DNA of 36,052 bases from DATESZ01 sp035283845 (GCA_035283845.1 DATESZ010000136.1:1-36052); one strand, 5' to 3'; shown: positions 16,018-23,706, counted from the first letter of the stretch. Notes: generated from the sequence alone by a model not told the origin. A program made the numbers and translations.

Positions 16018-16051
16018 ATTTCACCTCACAAAGGGATTTATTTTCTTTTGG

Positions 16052-16095
16052 GTATATATAAGCATTGACTTTCATTATGAAAATTCCGTTAATCT
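16052..16095 (-). promoter_or_regulatory. Promoter and operator of the replication operon
   Basis: On the minus strand TTTTCA and TATATA are spaced 17 bases apart, upstream of the gene starting at 16017. A palindrome TTTCAT-T-ATGAAA at 16070-16082 overlaps the -35/spacer region and is a good repressor site. Box matches are moderate. Confidence 0.45.
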
Positions 16096-16148
16096 ATAGG
16101 AAACGGTTTTTTACATTTGGAAATAGATACAAATATCAAGGCATTAAA

Positions 16149-16181
16149 AAACCCCCGCCATTATTTGAACGACGGGGGTTT
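16149..16181 (-). terminator. Terminator of the 201-residue protein gene
   Basis: AAACCCCCG (16149-16157) pairs perfectly with CGGGGGTTT (16173-16181). Read on the minus strand it is followed by a T run and lies just after the stop at 16204. A-rich and T-rich flanks on both sides make it potentially bidirectional. It separates the regulatory genes from the replication operon. Confidence 0.8.
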
Positions 16182-16203
16182 AATTTTTTATTGTCAGATG
16201 GTT

Positions 16204-16809
16204 TTATTTTTTGATTTTAGGACGTCTGCCGGGCTTGCGGTTCGGGCAAAGGTCATTGATCCAGCCACGCATTATCTTTTCTGTGTAATTATGCCCATCA
16301 CAAGCAGCGGTTATTTCATCACATATAATCATGTCTGCAATCGCAGTGGTTTTGCATCCAATTGAACGGTCTTTCTCCCATAACGATTTAGCAACTTCCC
16401 TACAAGCGGCATGATGTTTGTTACTTTCCCGGCCTTTTCTATGGCGCTTCGGAAAGCTTAGCGCTTCATAAACAATGTCAAGACGGTTAATTTCAAGTAA
16501 ATTAAAAAACCGAATGTCTTGATATATTTTTTCAAACTCATTCTTAAGATATTGCCTGTCTTCAGGTAACATTAGAACATAATCTTTGCATAAGGGATTT
16601 ATTTTTCGTCGAATTACGGATAGAAACCCAGTGCAACGCTTACCTTTTCTATCATACACAACGCGAATGTGCCCACGCATGACAAATTCTTTTAATTTAT
16701 CATCGGTAATATTCCATCTTTTCAGTAAATCTTCTTTCTCTAATATTGCTTCCCCAGTAGCAAGCATTATCAAAGAACTAACATTTGCGACTTCAACAGG
16801 CTTTTCCAT
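16204..16809 (-). CDS. Hypothetical island regulator-like protein (201 residues)
   Basis: A soluble basic protein with no family I can name firmly. Residues 20-55 (EKEDLLKRWNITDDKLKEFVMRGHIRVVYD) look like an excisionase-type HTH. The C-terminal 60 residues (VAKSLWEKDRSIGCKTTAIADMI, then MRGWINDLCPNRKPGRRPK) have a helical DNA-binding look and a very basic end. CAGGAGG precedes the ATG, and the sequence around the start nearly equals that of the 12212-12646 gene. A clean terminator follows. It was probably recruited as a transcription regulator of the element; the role is inference. Confidence 0.55.
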   Translation of the reverse strand: MEKPVEVANVSSLIMLATGEAILEKEDLLKRWNITDDKLKEFVMRGHIRVVYDRKGKRCTGFLSVIRRKINPLCKDYVLMLPEDRQYLKNEFEKIYQDIRFFNLLEINRLDIVYEALSFPKRHRKGRESNKHHAACREVAKSLWEKDRSIGCKTTAIADMIICDEITAACDGHNYTEKIMRGWINDLCPNRKPGRRPKIKK

Positions 16810-16843
16810 TGATTTTCGCCTCCTGTATGCGCCCTGGTATTAA

Positions 16844-16894
16844 GCCGGAGAAACGGCCCAGGATAGCCGCTTTCGGGTGCCCCCTATCTCCGGC
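16844..16894. other. Long inverted repeat between antitoxin and regulator genes
   Basis: GCCGGAGA (16844-16851) is the exact complement of TCTCCGGC (16887-16894), with a GC-rich 35-base interior. It lies after the antitoxin stop and before the next ribosome site on the minus strand. It could be an attenuator or RNA-stabilising stem; there is no T tail for termination. Confidence 0.35.
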
Positions 16895-16901
16895 GCTCTT
16901 G

Positions 16902-17255
16902 CTACAAAAACACCTTATAACCGATGTTCAAAGCCTTGCCCAGGCGCTTTGCCATTTCCTTGCCGATACTCCGCTTGCCGTTCTCCATTTCGCTGATATG
17001 TCTCTGAGGAATGCCGATCATATCGGCTAACTGCTTTTGTGTAAGTCCCTCTCTATAGCGTCCGCCGCGAAGGCATACCCCCGGCAAATCCGCGTCCTTA
17101 TATTCGGGGAACAATTCCCGCCACGGGACAGAATCGGACGTGTCCACGAATCCCAGGGGCTTCAGGTTTTCAATGGCCTGCGCCATGTTCACAATCGGCC
17201 CGATGAATCTCAGTTCAACGGTTTCAATAGGGTGCCTTTTCGTGTGTGCCTGCAT
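16902..17255 (-). CDS. XRE-family antitoxin (HigA-like)
   Basis: A 117-residue protein with a helix-turn-helix at the C-terminus (about 65-112: REGLTQKQLADMIGIPQRHI, then SEMENGKRSIGKEMAKRLGKAL). The N-terminal 60 residues presumably bind the toxin. It begins 32 bases inside the toxin gene, so the two are coupled. The toxin-first order is that of HigBA. It would neutralise the toxin and repress the shared promoter. Confidence 0.82.
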   Translation of the reverse strand: MQAHTKRHPIETVELRFIGPIVNMAQAIENLKPLGFVDTSDSVPWRELFPEYKDADLPGVCLRGGRYREGLTQKQLADMIGIPQRHISEMENGKRSIGKEMAKRLGKALNIGYKVFL

Positions 17256-17502
17256 ATATCACCTCGATCAATTTTATTTCCTTCTCCGTAACCTCCCATA
17301 TTGCCACATAGGTAGGGTGTCCCTTTTTCAAATGGCAATGGTAGCGATTATCAGCCAGGGCGCTAAAATTCGGCCAGTCTCCCCGAATCGGCCCATTTGA
17401 TTCCATATCCCGGATAAGTTCAGTCAATACCTCTCTTACCCTCGTTGGTAAGTTTCCTACTTGCTTTGCCGTCCGCCGCACAACCTCAACTGTCCATTCC
17501 AT
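17224..17502 (-). CDS. RelE/HigB-superfamily toxin
   Basis: A 92-residue protein with the compact RelE-like pattern: N-terminal helices (VVRRTAKQVGNLPTRVREVLTELIRDM), then strands GDWPNFSALADNRYHCHLKK and GHPTYVAIWEVTEKEIKLIEVIYAGTHEKAP. Such toxins usually cleave mRNA on the ribosome. It is the first gene of a two-gene operon with the XRE antitoxin and would stabilise the element after integration. The catalytic residues are not certain from sequence alone. Confidence 0.8.
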   Translation of the reverse strand: MEWTVEVVRRTAKQVGNLPTRVREVLTELIRDMESNGPIRGDWPNFSALADNRYHCHLKKGHPTYVAIWEVTEKEIKLIEVIYAGTHEKAPY

Positions 17503-17507
17503 AATTC

Positions 17508-17536
17508 ACCATATACCAATAATAAGTATTTATCAA
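17508..17536 (-). promoter_or_regulatory. Probable toxin-antitoxin promoter
   Basis: On the minus strand TTGATA (17536-17531) and TATGGT (17513-17508) are 17 bases apart in the 38-base gap between the integrase stop and the toxin start. Few bases remain for a leader, so a very short leader is implied. Confidence 0.4.
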
Positions 17537-17540
17537 GAGC

Positions 17541-18764
17541 CTATTTTTTGAAGTTCACAACAACCTGTCCGGCAGCCTCTTTCTGTGGTCGTAATGCCAG
17601 GCTTAATGCTCTTGCCGCTTCTTTCAGCTTATTTTCGGCCATGTGTGCATATTTCTGCGTCATCACGTTCGTCTTGTGGCCAAGCAGCTTTTGAACGGTG
17701 TAAAGGTCCTGCCCCTGCTCGATCATCCATGATGCGTATGTGTGCCGGCAAGAGTGAAAGCATATCTGCAAACGACGGTCGTCAATGCCGTTGTTCAATT
17801 TCAATTCGTCAACGGTATCGGAAAAGGTCTTTGAAATCCTGTCTATCTTTACCTTGCGCCCCTGGAAAACATACTCTGACGGCTTGCCTTGCGTCCTGGT
17901 TTTTAGCATTGCCGCCGCTTGCTCGGTCAAGAAGGCATAGCGCGAACCGGCTTTCGCGTCTCGGATCGTCAAGGCGCCTCTTTCAAGTTCAACGTCTTGC
18001 CAGGTCAAGGAAGCGATTTCCCCGAAGCGTAAGCCACAATTAAGGCTTAAAAGGGTCATGTCGTGAACGTCAGCACTCTTGCCCTTCAAGGCTTCAAGCA
18101 GCTTGTCGGCCTCTTCCCGGGTAAGAAATCTCATTCGGCCATTGTCCGGCTTTGGAAACTTCACCTTTGCCGTGGGGTTTTCGCCTTCAAACACTCCCAG
18201 CCGCTTCGCCGTGTTGAATATTTGCCGTACAACGGAAAGGGCATATTCAACGGATCGTGGTGACTGCCCGCCCGCTGTCATGTCCCGCTTTAGCTTTTCC
18301 AGGTGAAACGGTGCAATGTCTTTCATGGGGAAGTGGCCCAGGCAAGGGGAAATCCAGACTTTGAAAAGCCCTTCTTCCCGTTCGACAGACCTTTCCTTTT
18401 TGTCGGCCTTTGCCAATGGAAGGTAGGTGTCTTTGAAAAATGCTCCGAAGGTGACAGCCTCTTTTTCCTGCCGCGCTTTTTCTGCCTTCAATGCAGCCTT
18501 GCGAACGTCTAAGTTTACCCGCTTTTCTGCGAGCGTTTGCGGCCCTTGCCCGGCTTTTCGATTTTCCTTTAGTTCCTTTAGCCGGTCGTATGCCTTCGCC
18601 GCCGTCCAATTCTCTGAAGCCCAGCCAAGGCCCTCTTCTTTATCCTTCCCGGCCAGCTTGTAACGGATCGTGAAATATTGATCGCGCTTGACTCCGTTTT
18701 TCCTGATAGGATGTTCCCGATAGCGTACCCCTGGAAAGTTTGTCTTGATCCATTTTGCCGCCAT
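17541..18764 (-). CDS. Tyrosine recombinase (phage-type integrase)
   Basis: A 407-residue integrase that would recombine the tRNA-Gln attachment sites. The start is ATG 18764, preceded by AAAGGGGG and beginning MAAKWIKTNFPGVRYREHP, the usual arm-binding opening; an extension to 18863 would run through the GTCCCGC repeats. Domains: arm-binding residues 1-70, SAM-like core-binding 105-195, catalytic 210-390. Catalytic residues visible: R246 in GLRFGE, H337 and R340 in HSCRH, H363 in LLGHK and nucleophile Y372 in TQKYAHM. The gene lies next to attR with its start facing the end of the element, a standard arrangement. The N-terminal long basic linker is normal for this group. Confidence 0.93.
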   Translation of the reverse strand: MAAKWIKTNFPGVRYREHPIRKNGVKRDQYFTIRYKLAGKDKEEGLGWASENWTAAKAYDRLKELKENRKAGQGPQTLAEKRVNLDVRKAALKAEKARQEKEAVTFGAFFKDTYLPLAKADKKERSVEREEGLFKVWISPCLGHFPMKDIAPFHLEKLKRDMTAGGQSPRSVEYALSVVRQIFNTAKRLGVFEGENPTAKVKFPKPDNGRMRFLTREEADKLLEALKGKSADVHDMTLLSLNCGLRFGEIASLTWQDVELERGALTIRDAKAGSRYAFLTEQAAAMLKTRTQGKPSEYVFQGRKVKIDRISKTFSDTVDELKLNNGIDDRRLQICFHSCRHTYASWMIEQGQDLYTVQKLLGHKTNVMTQKYAHMAENKLKEAARALSLALRPQKEAAGQVVVNFKK

Positions 18765-18809
18765 AATCAGCCCCCTTTCATGCCCTAAAGTTTTGTAATC
18801 CGTGCGCCT

Positions 18810-18899
18810 GTCCCGCTTTTCCGTGTATCTGTCCCGCGTTTTTTTGGGGTCAGGATTTTTCATCCGTTAATTTCCAGTCCCGCTATAGTCCCGCTTTTT
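18810..18899. repeat. Right-end GTCCCGC repeats (candidate integrase arm sites)
   Basis: GTCCCGC occurs four times between the integrase start and attR: 18810-18816, 18831-18837, 18877-18883 and 18888-18894. The last two lie in a 23-base block (18877-18899) identical to 11756-11778. All copies have the same orientation, and most are followed by a T run. The remaining sequence from 18900 to 19009 is AT-rich with no gene. Confidence 0.7.
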
Positions 18900-19009
18900 T
18901 ATCTGAAACAGGGTGTTTTTAAGTGATGCTTTAGGAAAGAAGATAAACGATAATTATTTGAATGTCAAGGGTTTTTTGTTGTTAAATGAAATTATGGGAA
19001 ATGCCAAAA

Positions 19010-19059
19010 AACGGACTCTGACTCCGTGAATGGGGATTCGACTTCCTCTCCCCCAGCCA
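19010..19059 (+). repeat. attR: 50-bp copy of the tRNA-Gln 3' end
   Basis: Identical to 11644-11693. The 5' half of a tRNA is absent (the bases before it are AATGCCAAA), so this is not a second tRNA gene but the right attachment site of the integrated element. Confidence 0.95.
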
Positions 19060-19069
19060 TAATAAAAAC

Positions 19070-19104
19070 AAAGGGTTGCTGATTTTATTCATTGGCAGCC
19101 CTTT
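19070..19104 (+). terminator. Original tRNA-Gln terminator, displaced by the insertion
   Basis: AAAGGGTTGC (19070-19079) pairs with GCAGCCCTTT (19095-19104) over ten pairs with one wobble, followed by TCGTTTTT. It starts eleven bases after attR, where the tRNA gene would end in an uninserted chromosome. From 19105 to 19269 no gene is evident. Confidence 0.72.
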
Positions 19105-19269
19105 CGTTTTTGTGAAGTAATTGTGAAGTAGGCAGATTTTACCGTAGTTGTTCACGTCGGTGATAGGAACCGCGCTATCCATGCCAGCAACGATTCTGAA
19201 AGATGAAATCGCTTCAGACAAATTTACAGTTCAGCAGCGGACAACGTAGGCATTACAACCATTTTTTGC

Positions 19270-21765
19270 CTAATTATCAATCATGATCCGTTTTACGGTT
19301 CCGCCGATGTCATCAATCTGCGAAGAGCTCACGCTGTCTGGCTGGACTGCAAAGACCATATCGCCTATAAATAGACCCCTCATCCAGGCCTGGTAATATC
19401 GAAAAGGTGGATTGGCTTTATCCATTACGGTGCTGATTCTGCCCAGCAGCTCGAAGCCTTTTCCCAGGTCAACCCGGTATCCGTACAATCCAATGAAGGT
19501 CGGGACACCGTAATCAGAAGCGGCGGCAGGCGGGTGCTGATATTCATATAGTTGGATCGGGAGTGCCAGGAGATTCTTTTCATTCCAGAATGTAAATGCC
19601 TTGTGGTTGTGCAGTGCTTCGGATTCCGTTCCACGTACGCCAATCAGTTCTTTGTGTAAAAGTTTCGGATTGGCAAAATCAGTGATATCGAACATCGAAA
19701 GTTGAACTCCCTGATACCAGGCGATGCCATTTTCCAGTTTCACTTCCTTGCCGATCGCAAGCAGGTGATTTTCGTCCAAAGGATGAATGTAATCCGAGTA
19801 TCCGGGGACTTTCAGCATGCCTGCTACTCTGGGCGCTGTGGGATCGGACAAATCCAATGTAAACAGCGGATCAATCTGTACGAATGTCACCAAAAACCCC
19901 CGCTTGCCAATAAACCGTGCCGAGTAAATCCGTTCTCCGTAAGCAAGATTTTCCAGTTTGCCGATCACCTCCAGCCCCTGTGTACCAGATTTCAGACAGA
20001 AGACATGGTTGGCGGATGTCGGAGCGCCTCCCCAGGCATAGCCAGTAGTTGTGGCGATTCTCAGTACGCCTTCGTATTCTCCCATCGAAAACTGATTCAA
20101 AAGACTTCCCTGGACTTTACCGGAACCCATGCTTTGGGCTTTGTCACCGTTTAAATCGAATTTGTGTATCACCGTTTCTTCGGTCGTTACAGGAACAATG
20201 GTTATGAGCGGTCCCGGAGCGTAGTTCCGTCGCGTGGCTGCCAAGTAAAGAGAACCGGTTGTCGCGTATGCAGTATGGGCGTCTGCCGCCACCCCGACGC
20301 TTTGCCACGGATATGACGTGTCATTTAGATTAAATGTAGTTACCGTTACAGTGCTGCCGCCACCGGAGTCATCGGGATGGTAGAAATTCTCAGGCGCCAC
20401 CAGCAAAGTCGTTTCGGTAACTTTTCCCTGGCTATCGGTAACCTGGACGCCGGGGGCCAAATCCTTGAGGGTTAAGGACGACAGGGCTTTCATATTGGCT
20501 GCCATCGTATCCGCCCGATCTTTCTCCGTGCCATCATACCACAGTTTTAGCAGTGGCAAATTGGGGAGGAACTGCTGGATTACATGGAGTTTTCCCCCTG
20601 TCAGTCGCGATGAAACAAGCGCTCCATCGATAACTACGTCCTTTTTAACTTGCGGATTTGCCGGATTGGAGATATCTATCAACACGATGCCCGTCTGAGC
20701 CTTGACGGGAATCCAGTAAGGCATGCCAACGCGCAGGCCGCCCATGCCGGGCTCGGGGAGCCAGTTCTTTCCACTGCCGTCATCCGGGACGTACAATACC
20801 ACCAGAATTTGTTTGTAAAGATATAGCGAAATCGTAGTTCCTTTGATATCAACGGCGCCATTTTTTACCATTGCCTCTGCCGGAAAAGCTTTAACTACTA
20901 TAACTTTCCGATTACCGGCAATATACAAATAGGTTCCGTCTGTTTTCACCATGTCAGACTCATCTACGCCTGCCTCTTGAATGTTGGTTTGGGAATAATC
21001 AGCGGCAGTTCCGTCTGTCGGAGCGGCAGTCCCTGCTGCCATTTGCAATTCCACATCGCCTTTATACATAGAACTCGAAAGCACACTGGAGGCATACTGC
21101 TCTTTCAGATAGGCTTCAAGCTCAAAGGCAGTGGCAAACGTCTTCAAGGCAGGCCTTTGCGTACCGGAAGTAAAGGAACGCAGAGTCTCTCGGAAATGCG
21201 CTCTTGCCTGATCCAACGCAAATAACGCACGTTCGCCCCGGCCTGTAAATACCCCTATCCTGTTTAATTCACCGAACAGATTCTTTAAGGCGGAGCTGGT
21301 CTCAAATTCAACGGTGCTGAGGTTCAAATCTACAGGATAATTTATTATTACATTATGTGCTTGTTGAGGAATCTGTATGCCGTTTTCTGGCATGCCGTCC
21401 CTATCCAGAGATTGCAATAGTCTGCATATGTTAGTCACTTTGGGATTGGCTTCATCCGAGGCTCCGGAAACCAGATCAACTGGCGTGATTCGCTCCTTGG
21501 CTGCAGTCTGTCCGATAACGGTTTCGCCCATGGAAAACGTGATAGTTTCACCTTCCACATACCTAAAAATACCCCCGGCTCCGGTGACCCCTGATTGCGT
21601 GGCGGTTCTGTAATCCAGTCCCTCCACCGCGCTGTCAAGAAATACACCCGTCTTTAGCGTTGGAGATACAGGAGCGCCTCCGCTATTCCCGCCTCCGCCG
21701 CAGGCGGTAAAAGAAAGGGCAATAAAACTGACTAAAAGGTTTCGCGTAATAATCGACTTAATCAT
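19270..21765 (-). CDS. Beta-propeller lipoprotein (COG4880/PF09826-like)
   Basis: An 831-residue exported lipoprotein. The signal peptide MIKSIITRNLLVSFIALSFT ends in a lipobox with C22, followed by a GGGG linker. Residues about 40-190 form a short N-terminal region. The family signature DYSQTNIQEAGVDESDMVKTDG follows near residue 260, then strand repeats typical of the propeller (LYIAGNRKVIVVKAF, GIVLIDISNPANPQVK, TLDLSDPTAPRVAGML, LSMFDITDFANPKLL). Such proteins are surface or periplasmic with unknown biochemical role. It is the last gene of a three-gene minus-strand unit. No catalytic residues are assignable. Confidence 0.85.
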   Translation of the reverse strand: MIKSIITRNLLVSFIALSFTACGGGGNSGGAPVSPTLKTGVFLDSAVEGLDYRTATQSGVTGAGGIFRYVEGETITFSMGETVIGQTAAKERITPVDLVSGASDEANPKVTNICRLLQSLDRDGMPENGIQIPQQAHNVIINYPVDLNLSTVEFETSSALKNLFGELNRIGVFTGRGERALFALDQARAHFRETLRSFTSGTQRPALKTFATAFELEAYLKEQYASSVLSSSMYKGDVELQMAAGTAAPTDGTAADYSQTNIQEAGVDESDMVKTDGTYLYIAGNRKVIVVKAFPAEAMVKNGAVDIKGTTISLYLYKQILVVLYVPDDGSGKNWLPEPGMGGLRVGMPYWIPVKAQTGIVLIDISNPANPQVKKDVVIDGALVSSRLTGGKLHVIQQFLPNLPLLKLWYDGTEKDRADTMAANMKALSSLTLKDLAPGVQVTDSQGKVTETTLLVAPENFYHPDDSGGGSTVTVTTFNLNDTSYPWQSVGVAADAHTAYATTGSLYLAATRRNYAPGPLITIVPVTTEETVIHKFDLNGDKAQSMGSGKVQGSLLNQFSMGEYEGVLRIATTTGYAWGGAPTSANHVFCLKSGTQGLEVIGKLENLAYGERIYSARFIGKRGFLVTFVQIDPLFTLDLSDPTAPRVAGMLKVPGYSDYIHPLDENHLLAIGKEVKLENGIAWYQGVQLSMFDITDFANPKLLHKELIGVRGTESEALHNHKAFTFWNEKNLLALPIQLYEYQHPPAAASDYGVPTFIGLYGYRVDLGKGFELLGRISTVMDKANPPFRYYQAWMRGLFIGDMVFAVQPDSVSSSQIDDIGGTVKRIMIDN

Positions 21766-21787
21766 TTCTCATTCCTCCTCGTTTATG

Positions 21788-22825
21788 TTAAATAATACTC
21801 GATAAGAAAGCTATTTTCTTGGCCTGCATAATATTATTTAGGATAGTGCCTTCCACCTCAACTCTGGCGCCTGCCTTAAGTTTATCAAGCTGTCCGCCTG
21901 AAAATTCGGTTGAGTTAGTCAATTCAACTCTCTGCAAACCGAACGGTGTGATAATTGCGAAGCCGCTGATCGACTGTCCTGCGTAAAAGAGACTGTCGAT
22001 GAAACCTTCAATTTCAATATTGCCGTCCTTGAAATCGGGACTCTTCTTTTCAATGATATCAGCCTGTAAAATTGTTAGTGATGTAAGGTTCCCTTTTATC
22101 TCAACAAAATCTCCAGGCTGGATTCCTAAAGGACCGAACCGGTCGAATATGGCGTTACTGTAGTCGACAGTGAGGGTATTAATGTTGAAGGCGTTACTCG
22201 GCAGACTGCTGACCCGCCCGCTGACTTCAGGTCGGATGATATCGGTTTTCCGTGTGATTCTGGTGGCTTTGATATTGCCGCCGGCATCAGTCAGGCCGCT
22301 GATTTCAGCCAGATCATTGGCGGCAAGACCGGCCAAGCCCGTAGTGCTGCCCGGCAGACCGGCAAAGGTGGTTTGCTCGTCAATCAAGATCGTTTGTCCC
22401 ATAACTTTCAGGGTATTTTTGGCCAGGTCAATACTGTCGATCGGCCCTAGAGCGTTGGGTTCAAATACGATCGCATTGGCGCTACCTGTTTTGCCGTCGG
22501 CATCAACGGAACCTTCAACTTTCACGACCATGCCGACTTGTATATCTTTTACATCGCTGGTAAGACCATCCAGGGTAACGGTTGCGCCGGTTGTTTTAAA
22601 CTCGATGCCGTTTACCATCATAATACTGCTCATTTGGGTGACCGGACCGATGCTGGTGATACCATATTGTTCGCCTGCGCTTGTGCTAATGCTAACGCCA
22701 CTGCCGCCGATTCCGCCACCGCTGCATGAGATCATGGCCGGAAACAAAGAGAAAATAGGCAAAAATAACAGCCATTCCTTGGCAAAAAGCCTTCTTTTAC
22801 AGATAAGATATCGTTCACTTTTCAT
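21788..22825 (-). CDS. DUF5666-type repeat lipoprotein
   Basis: A 345-residue exported protein. A hydrophobic signal (WLLFLPIFSLFPAMIS) ends at C34 followed by a glycine/serine linker, so it is probably a lipoprotein. The body consists of repeated small beta-barrel-like units: VNGIEFKTTGATVTLDG plus LQVGMVVKVEG-like segments (IQVGMVVKVEGSV, IQPGDFVEIKGNL, LKAGARVEVEGTI), the DUF5666 pattern. The start ATG overlaps the stop of the preceding gene (ATGA), giving coupling. The function is unknown; an envelope location is likely. Confidence 0.75.
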   Translation of the reverse strand: MKSERYLICKRRLFAKEWLLFLPIFSLFPAMISCSGGGIGGSGVSISTSAGEQYGITSIGPVTQMSSIMMVNGIEFKTTGATVTLDGLTSDVKDIQVGMVVKVEGSVDADGKTGSANAIVFEPNALGPIDSIDLAKNTLKVMGQTILIDEQTTFAGLPGSTTGLAGLAANDLAEISGLTDAGGNIKATRITRKTDIIRPEVSGRVSSLPSNAFNINTLTVDYSNAIFDRFGPLGIQPGDFVEIKGNLTSLTILQADIIEKKSPDFKDGNIEIEGFIDSLFYAGQSISGFAIITPFGLQRVELTNSTEFSGGQLDKLKAGARVEVEGTILNNIMQAKKIAFLSSII

Positions 22826-23670
22826 GTCTTGCCCCCCGGTAATGTTGTGGTGGGGGTGTTTTCCATATCTTCTTCAAAATAGTATATGCCCAGCCCCACC
22901 CGTTTACGGCCGCTACCTTGCACGACAGGATTTACATCACGGTCACGGATCGCCAACCATTTATTCATTTTTTCAAGGAGTGTTTGGGACTCTTCAGAAC
23001 TTAATCGTTTAAACTGCTCCAGAACCTCGTCAGGGATGTTGTCATAGGATACCTTGCGCTGATAGAAAGGAGAGATGTTATTCGGTCCCAGATTGTGGCT
23101 AATCGTAGCCAGCAGGTCCGCCACATCCGCCCCGAGGATATCAAGTTTTGCCTTTTGATCGGCAGTGGGCAGATAAGCACGGGTCATGAGCTTGATCGTG
23201 CCGTCCGCCTTCAGCATAACTGCACCTACGTTGAGCAGCTCATCAAGGACCGCCCTGACCGGCATATCGCCGCTGTATTTTTTTACCAGTACGCTGAAAG
23301 AGAAGGCGCCTTCCAGGGGCAGGTCCAGCGGATTATTGTCGCCGCCCAAAAAAAGAGGGTCGCGAATCCAGCCTCCCATTACCCGTGTGGCACGGTTGTA
23401 TCGTGCAGTAGTGTCTTCATCTATAGGTATATCAAGATCACGAAGTCTCTGCACTTCCTTGCGGGAAAGTCCTGTAATAATAGAAACCCGTGATTTTGTC
23501 TGCTTGCGTCGCGGAATGCCAAATTCTTTAAAAGCAACATTTACGTATACCCAACGCACCAGGTCGGCAAAAACTTGGTATGAAATACCATGGCGCAACA
23601 GGATCTGAACCAGTGGCCTGAGAAGCTTCAGAATGGCATTATTTAAGGTATCGGTAATGGCTGAGTCCAT
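22822..23670 (-). CDS. DUF6502-like cytoplasmic protein, first gene of the unit
   Basis: A 282-residue protein opening with TLNNAILKLLRPLVQILLRH and GISYQVFADLVRWVYVNVAF, then SIITGLSRKEVQRLRDL, a helix-turn-helix-like stretch, features I recall from DUF6502 proteins. No signal peptide. I chose ATG 23670: the -10 box ends seven bases before it, and no ribosome site precedes either this ATG or the TTG at 23706, which coincides with the -35 box. It would be translated from a leaderless mRNA. The HTH-like segment and the palindrome over its own promoter suggest it may regulate itself and the two lipoproteins; this is inference. Confidence 0.68.
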   Translation of the reverse strand: MDSAITDTLNNAILKLLRPLVQILLRHGISYQVFADLVRWVYVNVAFKEFGIPRRKQTKSRVSIITGLSRKEVQRLRDLDIPIDEDTTARYNRATRVMGGWIRDPLFLGGDNNPLDLPLEGAFSFSVLVKKYSGDMPVRAVLDELLNVGAVMLKADGTIKLMTRAYLPTADQKAKLDILGADVADLLATISHNLGPNNISPFYQRKVSYDNIPDEVLEQFKRLSSEESQTLLEKMNKWLAIRDRDVNPVVQGSGRKRVGLGIYYFEEDMENTPTTTLPGGKT

Positions 23671-23706
23671 ATTTGGGAATATATTCCCAAATATGGACCA
23701 TGTCAA
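23665..23706 (-). promoter_or_regulatory. Promoter with overlapping 34-bp perfect palindrome
   Basis: On the minus strand TTGACA (23706-23701) and TATATT (23683-23678) are exactly 17 bases apart, close to ideal. The expected transcription start is at or within a base or two of ATG 23670. A perfect palindrome occupies 23665-23698 (each arm contains CCATATTTGGGAATA), covering the spacer, the -10 box and the start codon. That is the shape of an operator, and on RNA it would also form a hairpin if transcription began upstream. Confidence 0.75.

Larger units (their letters stand above)
11644..19059. mobile_element. tRNA-Gln-integrated element of about 7.4 kb (satellite-like)
   Basis: It is bounded by a 50-bp direct repeat of the tRNA-Gln 3' end, with a tyrosine integrase gene next to the right end. 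All recognisable genes run on the minus strand: integrase, toxin, antitoxin, a 201-residue regulator-like protein, an AlpA-like DNA-binding protein, two small proteins, a replication protein, a primase-helicase and an HTH protein. There is no terminase, capsid, tail, relaxase or secretion gene, so it is neither a full prophage nor a conjugative element. Independent replication genes plus an integrase resemble P4/PICI-type satellites or small integrative plasmids. Integration leaves the tRNA intact on the left. Confidence 0.92.

Noticed and set aside
18765..18863. N-terminal extension of the integrase
   Set aside because: Highly charged, unlike integrase N-termini, and overlaps the repeated GTCCCGC sites; ATG 18764 has the better ribosome site and the typical opening.
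19010..19059. Second tRNA-Gln gene
   Set aside because: Only the 3' 50 bases are present; the acceptor 5' strand and D arm are missing. It is the attachment-site copy.
11644..19059. Complete or defective tailed prophage
   Set aside because: No terminase, portal, capsid, tail or lysis gene can be seen, and the element is too small; a satellite or plasmid-like element fits better.
18982..19221. Minus-strand 79-codon frame across attR
   Set aside because: It crosses the tRNA repeat and the displaced terminator; the peptide is partly the antisense reading of the tRNA.
23671..23706. TTG start for the DUF6502-like gene
   Set aside because: The TTG is part of the -35 box and the extra 12 residues just translate the palindrome.
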